Shown here one piece after another: positions 1 to 10,732 of a stretch of DNA of 64,000 nucleotides; the stretch's first letter is position 1; every line of letters starts with the position of its first letter. The stretch is from Buddleja alternifolia. Lineage: Eukaryota; Streptophyta; Magnoliopsida; Lamiales; Scrophulariaceae. A program made the position numbers and the translations under genes. The notes below the pieces were generated by a model. That model was not told where the DNA came from and did no database searches. It saw only the letters and a program-made list of their open reading frames with translations. The stretch is from contig CM033393.1 in assembly GCA_019426215.1 (NCBI GenBank), positions 48,114,645-48,178,644 on the forward strand, read 5' to 3'.

Positions 1-610
1 GATAATAATCTAAGGTGCACATTAGTTGATTATCTATTACAATCTATTGCTAACAAATCTTCATAATCCGTAATTGTTATGTTTGATTTGTGCATATAGC
101 AATTAGGTTTTCATGATTAGGATCCCAATTTTCGTTGATAACCTAAGGGAAACATTAGAGTAAATTAAATAGTTGGCGCTTGATTAAACTATTGTTTATC
201 CTTAGTCGCTTCTAATTTGTTATGCTATTATTAACATGATTAGGATTGCTTAATACCGAGCCAGTTGATAATAAGAATTTAATCGGGTGCTGGGCTTTGG
301 TTAATGATATACGGAAGTTAATAGGGATATAAATAGCTGGTTATTTATGTTCTTGGCTAAGTAATCAAAGAATAGATAGTATTTTAGGTGTCTATGATCA
401 ACTTGAATTGAAGAACGAACTATCCTTGAATCGATGCTTTACATTTATTGAACTTCTTATTTAATTCCTGTCATTATTAATTCATCAAACAAACCTCCCC
501 ATTGAATATCATTTTGATCAGCCAATCTCTAGGGTTCGACTTGGACTTACGAGTACTACAAATTCTTGTGAGAACAGTAATTATATTTTGGTGCATTCGA
601 CACGTACCAT
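1..610. repeat. LTR-like retroelement remnant
   Basis: No gene is visible. The last part (about 480-605) reads like the 3' end of a long plant Gypsy-type LTR: a CAAACAAACCTCCCC-like stretch, a GGGTTCGACTTGGACTTACG block, and a terminal region near 590-605 with GCATTCGACACGT. The layout resembles the end of the LARD LTR at 57760-57824, though the sequence differs. The left part lies outside the window, so a partner LTR cannot be tested. This is inference from general layout only. Confidence 0.35.
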
Positions 611-710
611 CCACCATAGAAAAATCCCACTCTAGCCTTAAAGTTGTGTGACATATATCTTATCTAATATACTATTGAGCGTTCGTACTCAACGTCATAT
701 TGATTTTTAT

Positions 711-1203
711 GATATGATGCACGGATACTCCTAAAATCGACCCCGTGCAGTATCGTATCCGTATCGTACCCGTATCCGGCACAGATACTCTCGGATACCG
801 TGTCCAGACCATTTTTGAAGTGTCCAAAAATAAAAAGAAAAAAAATTCTGGATACCGTATCCGACACAAAATTTGAATTATCCGAAACATTTTGAATACC
901 AGATAGAATATTTGTTTAATATTATATAATACTTTTTGGATTAAAATAGAAAAATGGATAATATTTTTGACCTTTTGTTAAAAATTAACACTTAAAAATT
1001 AAATAAATGACAAAGAATTTACAAAATTAGACAAAATTTTATTTATATCAATGAATTTATCGAATTAAATTTATTTTTATATATTATACGCATATATATA
1101 GCCGTATCCTGGCCGTGTCGTATCCTAAAATTTTAAAAAAATAGTATCATTGTACCCGTATCGTGTCGTATCCGTGTTGCCGTATCCGTACCCGTGCCAC
1201 CTA
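711..1203. mobile_element. Mutator-like non-autonomous element, GTATCC-rich (copy A)
   Basis: The left end (from 711, with TATGATGCACGG) and the reverse complement of the right end (TAGGTGGCACGG) match at about 9 of 12 positions. Both ends are packed with short GTATCC/GTATCG motifs around an AT-rich core. Flanks are GATTTTTAT (702-710) and GATTTTAT (1204-1211), a near-perfect duplication with one base lost. The same architecture occurs at 30505-31052, where the 9-bp duplication is perfect. No coding capacity. Confidence 0.6.
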
Positions 1204-1606
1204 GATTTTATGGTATATATGAATCCATAATATATTAAGAATATAATTTGTGAAAAATACTTTTTGACCCCACAATTATTGTACTAGAACGATATAGTCC
1301 TTAGAATAGTCTGATGTCTAGTCATCATTTTTATTTATTTTTTGATGGAAATGTCTAGTCATCATGACCCGAGCATTATTGATCTGTTTCAACAAATCTT
1401 TTTAGAAAAAATAGAAAAGCAAAACATACTGACTTATAGCACATGGTAGTTTACTTAACTAAACTTGTTTGCTTCTGGTCTGCATATACAGCATACTATA
1501 TTAGATTGTAATTCCTTTTTCTTTTTTTTTTTGAAAAATTATCTTGGTTTTTCTTAATTTCTATAAGAAAGAAATAACTTGTAGATTCATATAGTGGAGA
1601 GGATGT
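1204..1606. other. AT-rich spacer
   Basis: No gene, RNA or bounded repeat is supported in this interval. Confidence 0.6.
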
Positions 1607-1615
1607 TAATTAATA

Positions 1616-1869
1616 GGGATAATTACAGACATACATCCTCTTATATTGTGTAATTATCAAAAATCCCCTCATGTTTTTGAGATTACCAACACCCCCTTAT
1701 AGGGGCGTAATTGTAAGATTTCTAAGGGTTAAATTAAAAAAAAATTAAATACGGGTGGGGGTAATTATAAGAAGTGCCTTACTTGAGGGGATCTTTACGT
1801 AATTTCAAAAACAGGAGGGAGTAGTTGGATATTACATATTACACGAGGGGAGGTTTGTGTAATTTTCCA
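1616..1869. mobile_element. Mutator-like MITE, 254 bp
   Basis: The left end GGGATAATTACAGACATAC and the reverse complement of the right end (TGGAAAATTACACAAACCTC) form an imperfect terminal inverted repeat. A perfect 9-bp direct repeat TAATTAATA flanks the element at 1607-1615 and 1870-1878. The size of the duplication is typical of Mutator superfamily insertion. No open reading frame of note. Confidence 0.75.
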
Positions 1870-1920
1870 TAATTAATAAGCATCTAAACAGTGAAAAATA
1901 AGACCTTATAATTTGCTTTC

Positions 1921-2175
1921 TGTTATGAATAATTATTTTGTGGATGTCCATACAACTCCAAAACCTCTTCATCTCCATGTCTTTCCACTTCTCATCATTA
2001 ATTTGAGTCAATATAATTTACTCTTCTCATTATGTAATCAACATTTGAGGTTTTTGTTTTGTGCCTATAAATAGGCTATGCCATTGTATTGTAGAAAAAT
2101 AATAAAATCAATAAAAGAATTCTCTACTTAGTTCTCTAATCTCTACTTTATAATATTTGAGGTTATTTTATAACA
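1921..2175 (+). repeat. Copia 5' LTR
   Basis: Starts TGTTATGAAT and ends TATAACA. A TATA box (TATAAATA, 2066-2073) followed by the start of a transcribed region fits a short U3-R-U5 LTR. It pairs with 6829-7085. Confidence 0.9.
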
Positions 2176-2199
2176 CGTTATCAGCACGATCCGTCTCAA

Positions 2200-4206
2200 G
2201 GTGTTAATCATTTTGAAATTTGCCAAAAGATACACATAATCAAGTCACGTTGATGGGGTACTTAACATGATGTAAATCCAGCAAGAAGTTTCGTGAGTTA
2301 GTATGAGTTTGTAAGGCTATTTGCTGGACAAGGTTTTTAAAACAGAGCAAAAAGAAAAAGTACGTGTATTTCGCTATTTAGAAAATAGAAATATTCTTTG
2401 TTACCTTTGTAACATCTCCACGGTTGATCCAAAGTAAGTATCGTCACATACAAAGGCATGATTATTGGGAAAAGATGCATTTGCGTTTTCTTTATATTTG
2501 GTGTTTAGAAAATATGTGTATACGTGCATAGATTTTGTTAGTGTTAATCTCTTGCCGAATCATTCATATAGAAAATAGCATGTAGAAAATATAGTCTTTG
2601 GAATTATCTACCGTCGCTGCTATGAGTAGCCAAATGTTTAGCACTCCTAACTCTTACAAAAGTGGACTTATTTTCATGGTTTTAAGTTATTTCATTATTC
2701 TATTTGAAATTAAAACTATGACTACATATTTAGCCACGCCAACGCTTCATGAGATATAACATACTTTAATACTAATACTTCATATGTTATTTTTATCTCT
2801 GTCCGCGTAGCTACTGGTATTTTGTGTGAGTTGTATATTATTGTAAATGTTTGATTATTATCTCACTTATCTTATACTTTAATGATAGTATAATAATCTT
2901 GCAAAATATGACTTTGGCCTTCTTGACATTACGGAGAAAAATTATTTATCTTGGATGCTAGATGCTAAAATTCATATAGATATGCTCCATTCTCTGAAGT
3001 GAATGTATAATTATGAACAAAATGTGGACATGAATATGGTTAATAGCATCGTTGTGATTATTCAAAGAACACATCTTTCCACCAGAAGTGGAAAAAAAAT
3101 AATGAAGAGAAAAATGAAGGTGGCCAAAATAGTAAATCTGTAGAAAAATTTATGCTATCGTTGTGGTGGTAAAGGTCATTGGTCTCGTACCTGTCGTACA
3201 CCAAAGCATCTTGTTGACCTTTACCAAGAATCGCTGAAGGTAAAGGAAAGAAGATAGAAACAAATTTTGCTTTTGAAGAAGACGACTCTGATCATGGCCA
3301 TTTTGATGACACTCATTTAGATGTTGCTGATTTCTTTGCTGATCCTGATGGAAAAATTGATCGCTTGATTGGAGATGTAAGTGTTCAAAACTAAATTTGT
3401 TCAGTTCTAATTATAGTAATTTATAACTAAATATTTAAGTATGTTGTTTTCTTTTAAGATTAATAAATGAATTTATTCATAAGATTGCCTTTTCTCATAT
3501 TCAATAATATTGTTTGGCATTGATTTATTTCTGTTTATGTTTCAATAAAGAATGAGTATGTACTCGATTAGCAGCAACGTCAATAATGAAGATATATGTT
3601 TCGCAGATAGTGCAACAACTCACACCATCCTCAAGAATAAAAAATACTTCTCTTATTTAGTAATGTAAGAAGCCAATGTTAGTACTATATCGAGTAGTGC
3701 AAAGTTAATTTAAGGCTCCGGCAGAGCTAATGTATTGTTACCCGGAGAAACGCAATTTTATATTGATGAAGCATTACATTCTACCAAGTCTTAAAGAAAT
3801 TTACTAAGCTTCAAAGATATCCGCCGAAATGGATATCATATTGAGACAACAAGTGATGGCAATATTGAGTATCTTTACATCACTAATACAATATCTGATA
3901 ACAAATGTGTATTGGAGAAGTTGCTGCATTTTCCTCCGGTTTGTACTACACGCATATATCTACTATTGAAACACATGTTATCATAAACCAGAAGTTTGCA
4001 AATCAAAATAAGTTTGTTGTTTGGCATGACCGGTTGGGCCATCCCTGATCAATTATGATGCGAAAGACAATTGAGAATTCATGTGGTCATCCCTTGAAGA
4101 ACCAGCAGATTCTTCAATCGAATGAATTCTCATGTGTTGCGTGTTCATAAGGAAAGTTGATTATTCGACCATCAACAACAAAAGTAGGAAGTGAATCTCT
4201 TATTTT
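2200..4206 (+). pseudogene. Degenerate Copia gag-protease region
   Basis: Gag and protease parts of the polyprotein, broken by many stops. At 3153-3200 a CCHC zinc knuckle reads CYRCGGKGHWSRTC, the nucleic-acid binding motif of Gag. Near 3607-3640 the peptide DSATTHTIL matches the Copia aspartic protease active site (D-S-A/G-x-x-H). Near 4024-4045 HDRLGHP is the GAG-pre-integrase motif. No continuous frame joins them. Inference: long-inactive relic of the 5' half of the element's pol gene. Confidence 0.75.
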
Positions 4207-5457
4207 TTGGAACGTATTCAAGGCGATATTTGTGGACCAATACACCCGTCATGTGGACCAGTTAGATATTTTATGGTTCTAATTGATGCATCAACAAGAT
4301 GGTCACATGTATCTTTGTTATCAACCCGTAACCTGGTGTTTGCGAGATTGCTTGCTCAATTAACTAGACTACGAGCACATTTTCCTGAGTATCCAATTAA
4401 GAAGATACGCCTTGATAATGCGGGTGAATTTACTTCCAAAACGTTTTATGACAATTGTATGTCTATTGAAATTGATGTTGAACCTCCTGTAGCACATGCT
4501 TATACACAAAACGGTCTAGCAGAATCGTTTATTAAGCGTCTGCAGTTAATTGCAAGACCTTTACTTATGAGATCAAAACTTCCTATATCTTGTTGGGGAC
4601 ATGTTATTTTGCATGCAGCAACACTTATTCGCATAAGGCCAACAAGTTATCATAAGTTCTCCCCATTACACTTGGTTTTTGGTCAGAAAACAAATATTTC
4701 CCATCTAAGAATTTTTGGATGTGCGGTATATGTTTCAATTGCTCCACCACAAAGCACTAAGATGGGTCCTCAAAGGAAGTTGGGAATATATGTTGGATTC
4801 GAGTCTCCATCGATAATAAAGTATCTAGAGCCATTGACTGGAGATTTATTTACGGCTCGATTTGCTAATTGTCATTTTGATGAATCAGAGTTCCCAACAT
4901 TAGGGGAAGAAAATAAGCAGCTGGAAAAGAAAATTAGTTGGAATGAATTATCTTTATCTCATCTTGATCCTCGAACAAAACAAAGTGAACTGGAAGTTCA
5001 AAAGGTAATTCACTTGCAAGGTTTAGCTAACCAACTGCCAGACGCATTTAATTTCCTAAAGAAAGTGACTAAGTCACATGTACCAGCTATTAATGCTCCA
5101 GTAAGAATTGTTGTCCCTCAAGGTCAAAATAATGAGTCTACTGCACGCTTGAAGCGTGGTAGACCTATCGGTTCCAAAGATAGTCATCCTCGAAAAAGAA
5201 AAGGAGCTAAAAATCAAGATGGTCTAATTGAGGATAAAATAACTCCACAAGAGTCCCCAGTCATAACTAATATTTCGGTTCCAGAAGAACCTCAGGTACC
5301 TGAAAATTGTGAAAATAATGAGATCTCAATTGATTATGTTATGAACAGGATACGATGGACTCGAAATGAAGTCAACGCTGACGATAAATTTGCATATAAT
5401 GTAGGGCTAAATATGATGAATGATAATGAGGATCAAGAACCAAAGTCTGTTAAATGA
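4207..5457 (+). pseudogene. Copia integrase core and C-terminal region
   Basis: An open stretch of 416 codons. The start is not a real initiation site, because in the intact element this is an internal part of pol. Visible catalytic acids of the DDE triad are in GDICGP, LDNAGEF and NGLAESF. After the core comes the plant Copia FGQKTNISHLRIFGCAVYV segment and the basic, variable C-terminal tail. The frame ends at a TGA at 5455-5457, where one extra A near 5452 shifts the downstream RT into another frame. The enzyme would insert the cDNA copy into host DNA; here it cannot be made as part of a working polyprotein. Confidence 0.85.
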
Positions 5458-5827
5458 ATGTCGACAAAGAAATGATTGGCCAAAATGGAAAGACGCAATT
5501 GGGGCAGACTTAAACTCGCTTGCAAATAGAAAAGTTTTCGGACCTGTAGTCCTTACACCTAAAGATGTAAAGCCAGTAGGATACAAATGGGTATTTGTGC
5601 GAAAGCGAAATGAGAAAGGTGAAATTGTAAGATATAAGGCACGCCTTGTTGCCCAAGTGTTTTCGCAACGACCTGACATAGATTATGAGGAGACTTATTC
5701 TCCTATGGTGGATGCAACTACTTTTAGTTATATAATAAGTCTGGCAGTGCATGAAAAACTTGATTTGCGTCTAATGGATCTTGTTACAGCCTATTTGTAT
5801 GCCTTGGGTTGCAAATTGAATATTTAA
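5453..5827 (+). pseudogene. Copia reverse transcriptase, truncated
   Basis: Follows the integrase frame after a +1 shift: WPKWKDAIGADLNSL, then VGYKWVFVRKRN and KARLVAQ, which are conserved Copia RT motifs. The first catalytic aspartate block is seen as LRLMDLVTAYLYALG. The frame stops at 5825-5827, directly after this motif. The second catalytic block (the YVDD box) is not found before the RNase H region, so most of the palm is deleted. Polymerase activity from this copy is not possible. Confidence 0.85.
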
Positions 5828-6189
5828 AGAACAGAATTTTTGTATATCAAAATGCTTATGTATCAAAGGTACTAAAATGATTCTATATGGATAAATCACA
5901 TCCATTGAGCACCCCGATGGTCGTAAGGTCATTAGATATGAACAAAGACTTTTCGACCTCGAGAAAGTGATGAAGAAGTACTTGGTCCTGAAGTACCATA
6001 TTTAAGTGCAATCGGTGCACTAATGTATCTTGTCTGTCATACTCGACCTGATATAGCATTCACTGGTTAATCTATTAGCAAGATATAGTTCTTCTCCTAC
6101 ACGAAGGCATTGGAATAGGGTTAAACAGATGTTGGTTATATGTTTGATCCTCATAATGGTCATTCACAAACGGGCTATTTATTTACATG

Positions 6190-6613
6190 TGGTGCCACAA
6201 CAATTTCATGGTGATCTATAAAACAAACTATATCGGTCATATCATCTAATCATGCAGAAATCTTGGCTATTGATGAGGCAAGTAGAGAATGTGTTTGGTT
6301 AAGATCTATGATTCAACACATTCGAGGGACTTGTGGTTTATCTTTTGGAAAAATGATCCCGACGATCTTATATGAAGATAATTCTGCATGTATCGCACAA
6401 TTACAAGAAGGGTACATTAAAGGAGATAGAACAAAACATATTTCACCAAAGTTCTTTTTCACTCATGATCTTCAGAAGAATGGTGATATCAATGTTCAAC
6501 AAATCAGTTTCAGTGATAATCTTGCTGATTTGTTCACCAAGGCACTTCCCACAGCAATATTTGAAAAACTAGTCTACAATATTGGCGTGCGTAAACTTAA
6601 AAATCTTGACTGA
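6190..6613 (+). pseudogene. Copia RNase H domain
   Basis: In-frame from about 6194 with one TGA at 6212-6214, then open to the natural stop at 6611-6613. The segment SSNHAEILAIDEASRECVWL is the conserved start of Copia RNase H. ILYEDNSACIAQ holds its catalytic aspartate, and TKHISPKFFFTHDL and NLADLFTKALP follow in the family order. In an intact element this domain removes RNA from the RNA-DNA hybrid. Confidence 0.85.
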
Positions 6614-6828
6614 TATTGTCATGAGGGGAAGATAATACGCGCTGCACTCTTTTTCCCTTAACCAAGGTTTTTCCCACTGGGTTTTCCTAGTAAGGTTTTT
6701 AATGAGGCAGCATCTGATTGCGTATTGATATGTACTCTTTTTCCTTCATTAGGTTTTTGTCTCATTGGGTTTTCCCTAATAAGGTTTTAACGAGGCATAT
6801 TTTTAAGTGATGGACATCCAAGGGGGAG

Positions 6829-7085
6829 TGTTATGAATAATTATTCTGTGGATGTCCATACAACTCCAAAACCTCTTCATCTCCATGTCTTTCCACTTCT
6901 CATCATTAATTTGAGTCAATATAATTTACTCTCCTCATTATGGAATCAACCTTTGAGGTTCTTGTTTTGTGCCTATAAATAGGCTATGCCATTGTATTGT
7001 AGAAAAACAACAAAATCAATAAAAGAATTCTTTACTTAGTTCTCTAATCTCTCTACTTTTTAATATTTGGGGTTATTTTATAACC
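6829..7085 (+). repeat. Copia 3' LTR
   Basis: Begins TGTTATGAAT straight after a purine tract and copies the 5' LTR, with its own TATAAATA box at 6974-6981. The last base is C rather than A, so the end reads TAACC; the CTTTC target duplication starts at 7086. Confidence 0.9.
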
Positions 7086-7090
7086 CTTTC

Positions 7091-7775
7091 AATTATATGT
7101 ATTATTTTTATGTTACTTGTCAAGAAAATCAAAATTCAATTGTAAATTTAACTGATGAGGGGGAGAAATGAGAATTCATGCTTGGATGCAATGAAAATTA
7201 TTTTTTTCAAAAAAGAAAAACTCAATCCCCACCCCCAAAGAAAAGAAAAGAAAAACTCAATCCCCACTCCCACTTCCCACAGCCCATGGTAAAAACCACC
7301 AATTAACAGAAGCACTCAATGTTGATTACTTAAATAACAAATGTAATTGGTGTAAAAAAAAATGTGATCTTTATATACATACAAAGCTAGGTAAAAGGTG
7401 ACACATAACAATAAAAATGTTTGGATTGATTCATAATAGAACGCCCTAACAGTATCTTGAACCAAATTATATATAGAGGGAAAACTGATACAAATAATAC
7501 ATGAGTTCGAAAGATACATTTTTTTAATTAAACCAATATCTATCTTCTAATACCAGTTCATTTATTGTTGAGTTCAATGATAAATCACTCGTAAGATACC
7601 ATAACATTGTTTAAGGCCATAAAACAACAATCTCAAATCACTTTTTATTAAGATACCAAAATGGCAAAATCTCGATCAGGAATCAATTTGAACGGTTCTT
7701 CCATGTTTAACGCGATCATTCACATGCCCCACGAGTTTTAAATAATATATGTTTTAGCTCAGGCAATAGCATCAA
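7091..7775. other. AT-rich spacer upstream of tRNA-Ile
   Basis: No gene is seen. It holds a small direct repeat of AAAGAAAAACTCAATCCCCA near 7211-7265 and otherwise unremarkable AT-rich DNA. Confidence 0.5.
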
Positions 7776-7849
7776 GGCCCATTAGCTCAGTTGGTTAGAG
7801 CGTCGTGCTAATAACGCGAAGGTCGCAGGTTCGAGACCTGCATGGGCCA
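7776..7849 (+). tRNA. tRNA-Ile(AAU)
   Basis: A 74-nt cloverleaf. The acceptor stem GGCCCAT pairs with ATGGGCC, followed by discriminator A. The D arm holds the A box (TTAGCTCAGTTGGTTAGAG). The anticodon loop CTAATAA gives anticodon AAU (read as IAU after editing), and GGTTCGAGACC is the T-arm B box. A T5 run at 7856-7860 would stop RNA polymerase III. There is no intron. It lies alone between the Copia element and the MYB gene. Confidence 0.96.
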
Positions 7850-8262
7850 TAAAACTTTTTACGTGTCCTTTCTTTTTTCAAAGTTCATCAAAATTAGTGC
7901 TGCAAAGCGTAAGTGACTCTCTGTTTTACTTTTTCGTCATTTCTTTGTTATGTTATGTGATCGTCCCTTATAATATGGCTATTTTTATTTTTACTTTTTG
8001 GTTGAATCAATACAATACACGGGTAGATGGAAAGCTAGCTAGTTAATTATACTCTTGAGCATCAATTAATGTACCTATTATGCTTAACCAACACTCAAAC
8101 ATTTACAAAATCAAAAACAATTGGGGCAAAAAAAAAAAATACTACACTTATGCTGCTTCATTACTATAATCAAATACATTGGAAATTTTAGACTGTTCCA
8201 TCTGCAGCCAAACATAAACGAGTAATCAATCATAACATTAGTTGGAAATCTAATCAAATACA
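7850..8262. other. Spacer, 3' flank of the MYB gene
   Basis: AT-rich sequence between the tRNA terminator and the MYB stop codon. It should include the MYB 3' untranslated region on the minus strand. No other feature is seen. Confidence 0.5.
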
Positions 8263-9239
8263 TTAGAATATGTACCCTCCGGTATACATGTAATTAACAG
8301 CATCTCCTCCACGAGAACAATTATCGACATTCGTTTGATTCTGAACCGCGGTCTTGGCGCAGCAGTTTTGATCATCCAGGTTCCACAATCCACCCCACAA
8401 GTAACTATCAAACGTGACAAAATTATCAGACCATGGTGCACTAGCAGTACTATCTTGATAAATCATAGGCAAGAAGTGATGACCATTCTCCATGTTTGGC
8501 TTATACGCGATTTCGGTCTCTAATTTCGTGTCGTTTTGTTCATCCCTTTTCGCTTCTTCCTCTGCTTCTTGATCAGGAGATGTTATAATGTTATCATCAT
8601 CACTATTTTCTCCTTGCTTTGGCTTTTTCTGGCTTGTGAATTTTTCGCTATCTAGTTTATTTCCGGAAGCCGGTTTTCTCTTCTTGAAATGAGTTCTCCA
8701 ATAATTTTTTATCTCGTTATCTGTTCTTCCCGGCAAGTATCTTGCTATAGTAGACCATCTATACCAATAAATGGGATTGTTGAAAATTTCAATTTTTTTT
8801 ATGAAATTAAAAGTACATATAAGATTAAAATAAGAGAAAAGTTACTTATTTCCCCAAAGAGCATGAAGTTCAATAATAATTCCTTCCTCCTGTGGTGTTA
8901 TATGCCCTTTTTTTAAGCCAGGCCTCAAGTAATTCACCCATCTTAACCTGCAACTCTTCCCACTTCTATTCAAACCTGATTATTCAAGAACATAAATTTT
9001 AAAAAATGTAATAAATGATAATTATGTGCATGCATACATACATACATACATACATACATACACATATATATATATATATATATATAGAATATAAATTTAC
9101 CTGCAAGTTTAGAGACACAGCTCCATCTACCGTCACCATGTTCACTTACATATTGAATAAGCAATTTATCTTCCTCATGAGTCCAAGGCCCTTTTCTCCA
9201 TCCTTGACCAGAAGTTCCCCAGCTTCCCATATGAAACAT
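8263..9239 (-). CDS. R2R3-MYB transcription factor
   Basis: Three exons on the minus strand: 9239-9101, 8975-8846, 8758-8263, with GT-AG introns of 125 and 87 bp, giving about 254 residues. The second Met at 9230 (MGSWGT) is an equally good start. R2 runs [15 protein letters not shown] to RLRWVNYL with three spaced tryptophans. R3 runs [10 protein letters not shown] to [13 protein letters not shown], where the first Trp is replaced by Ile, as usual in plant R3. Both introns fall at the positions typical of plant R2R3-MYB genes. The bHLH-binding signature in R3 is not evident. The tail is acidic, then tryptophan-rich ([20 protein letters not shown]). The DNA-binding part recalls the AtMYB27/48/59 group. 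Nuclear DNA-binding regulator; target genes cannot be told from sequence. Confidence 0.92.
9032..9086. repeat. Microsatellite in MYB intron 1
   Basis: A (CATA)n run followed by a (TA)n run, inside the 125-bp first intron, close to the donor side on the minus strand. Confidence 0.9.
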
Positions 9240-9319
9240 GTTACTTCAAACTTTCTTTTTCTTTTTTTACTGTTTTATTGTCTCCCAGTTCTTATGGCAG
9301 ACAACCTACACAATCTTAC

Positions 9320-9328
9320 TATATATAT

Positions 9329-9370
<42 letters not shown>

Positions 9371-9371
9371 C
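9320..9371. repeat. Microsatellite upstream of the MYB gene
   Basis: (TA)n, (CA)n and (TA)n in a row, about 80-130 bp before the MYB start on the minus strand. Confidence 0.9.
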
Positions 9372-9773
9372 ATCCACTTCGCTGTCCTTTTTGAGCCATT
9401 AATAAGCTGATCTCATCACAGAATACTAAACAAACTAATTATATCTTTATTCTATATTACTAAATCTGTACTTGTTCCTCATAGAATCTGCCAAGTGTTA
9501 GTGTGTGACTGCGTTTTTCTCTCGACTGGAATTTAGACCTATGTGCGTTTAGCAAGTGTTGAATACTAAAGCTTAGGCCTTGTACGACGATAAAGCACGA
9601 GCACAATTATTCCTTTGTTTTGCAATGCTATAAATTAAGGTCACATCCTAAAGTAGCACAATCTAGATTGAGTTTGTCCACATTTTATTATTCACACGAT
9701 AAGTGCGATAATATTCATCTCTTGATTAGATTGATCATTCTTTTTGGAGTCGGTGTTAATTTTATGAATATAT

Positions 9774-10410
9774 CATTACAAGAAAACAGAGCTTCAGAGA
9801 TGGAAAAATCCGTCTCTGAAACCCAATTTTCCGTCTCTGAAAATAATCAGAGACGGAATTTTTCCGTCTCTGACACCCGTCTGTAAACAGCTCGACGCTG
9901 ATTGAGATGGAATTTTTCCGTCTCTAATTTCAGAGACGGAAAATTGTTCCGTCTCTAATTCCATCGCTTTTTTCATGACTCTTTTACAAATAATCCGTCT
10001 CTATATTTTGTCTCTAATCCGTCTTTAAATCCGTCTCTAATTATATTCAGATTCGGTAACTAATCCGTCTCAAAATTTCGTGGAATCCGTCTCTAATCCG
10101 AACTCAAAATCCGTCTCTAAATCCGTCGCTGATTCCAACGATATATCCGTCTCTAAATCCATCTCTGATTCCAACTCAGTAACTGTCTCTAAATCCGTCT
10201 CTGATTCCAATTTAGTATCCGTCTCTAAATCCATCTCTGATTCCAACTCCGTATCCGTCTCTGATTCCAACTCCGAATCCGTCTCTAATTCCAATTCCAA
10301 ATCCGTCTCTGATTCCGTCTCTGATCGCGTTTCAATATAGGTCTCTAATTCCGCCTCTAATCTGTCTTTGCTCTTTTCTAAAATTGTCTCTAAATCCGTC
10401 TCTAAATGAA
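9774..10410. repeat. Left subterminal repeat zone of the CACTA element
   Basis: Dozens of copies of a 10-14 bp motif close to CCGTCTCTAATTCC, mostly in one orientation from 10010 on. A few inverted pairs lie near the very end (9797-9960). Chance open frames rich in Ser and Val run through it and should not be called genes. Confidence 0.9.
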
Positions 10411-10732
10411 GCTAAAAAATTTATGAATATAGCGTTTTATTTGCTAAATTCATATAATATTAAACCTGGTAAATAACGGATAATTCAATGAAATCAACAA
10501 ATATTAACTAAACAATATCGCACCTATCAACAAAATGCAAACAACTAATTAACATCACAATCGAAGTATCTAACACAATCATTTCAACACCACATCATTC
10601 TAACAATATATCATTCTAACAGACAACCTTGTCCAATCAATTAGTCCCGACATCTACACAAAAGTATCAAACTGACAGACAATTAACACGAGTTACTATT
10701 AATCATCAAAGTATATAACCAAAAAACACCAA

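Larger units (their letters stand above)
1921..7085 (+). mobile_element. Ty1/Copia LTR retrotransposon, complete but decayed
   Basis: Two LTRs (1921-2175 and 6829-7085) are flanked by the 5-bp duplication CTTTC (1916-1920 and 7086-7090). The left LTR begins TG and ends CA; the right one begins TG and ends CC. A CGTTATCAGCACGA stretch just inside the 5' LTR sits where the primer site belongs, and the purine tract CCAAGGGGGAG (6817-6828) precedes the 3' LTR. Domain order zinc knuckle, protease, integrase, reverse transcriptase, RNase H identifies the Copia superfamily. Stops, a frameshift and loss of the catalytic RT region make it non-autonomous. By eye the LTRs differ at about 11 sites in 255, so the insertion is not recent. 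Confidence 0.92.

Noticed and set aside
664..890. Minus-strand open frames across the GTATCC repeats
   Set aside because: They follow the repeat periodicity of the Mutator-like element and match no protein layout.
9015..9410. 131-codon plus-strand frame over the MYB first exon
   Set aside because: Opposite strand of a well supported MYB exon, with Tyr-Ile and Thr-His runs from microsatellites.
10070..10340. Open frames rich in ELETD or SVSDSNS on both strands
   Set aside because: They are translations of the CACTA subterminal CCGTCTCT repeats, open because the repeat lacks stops.
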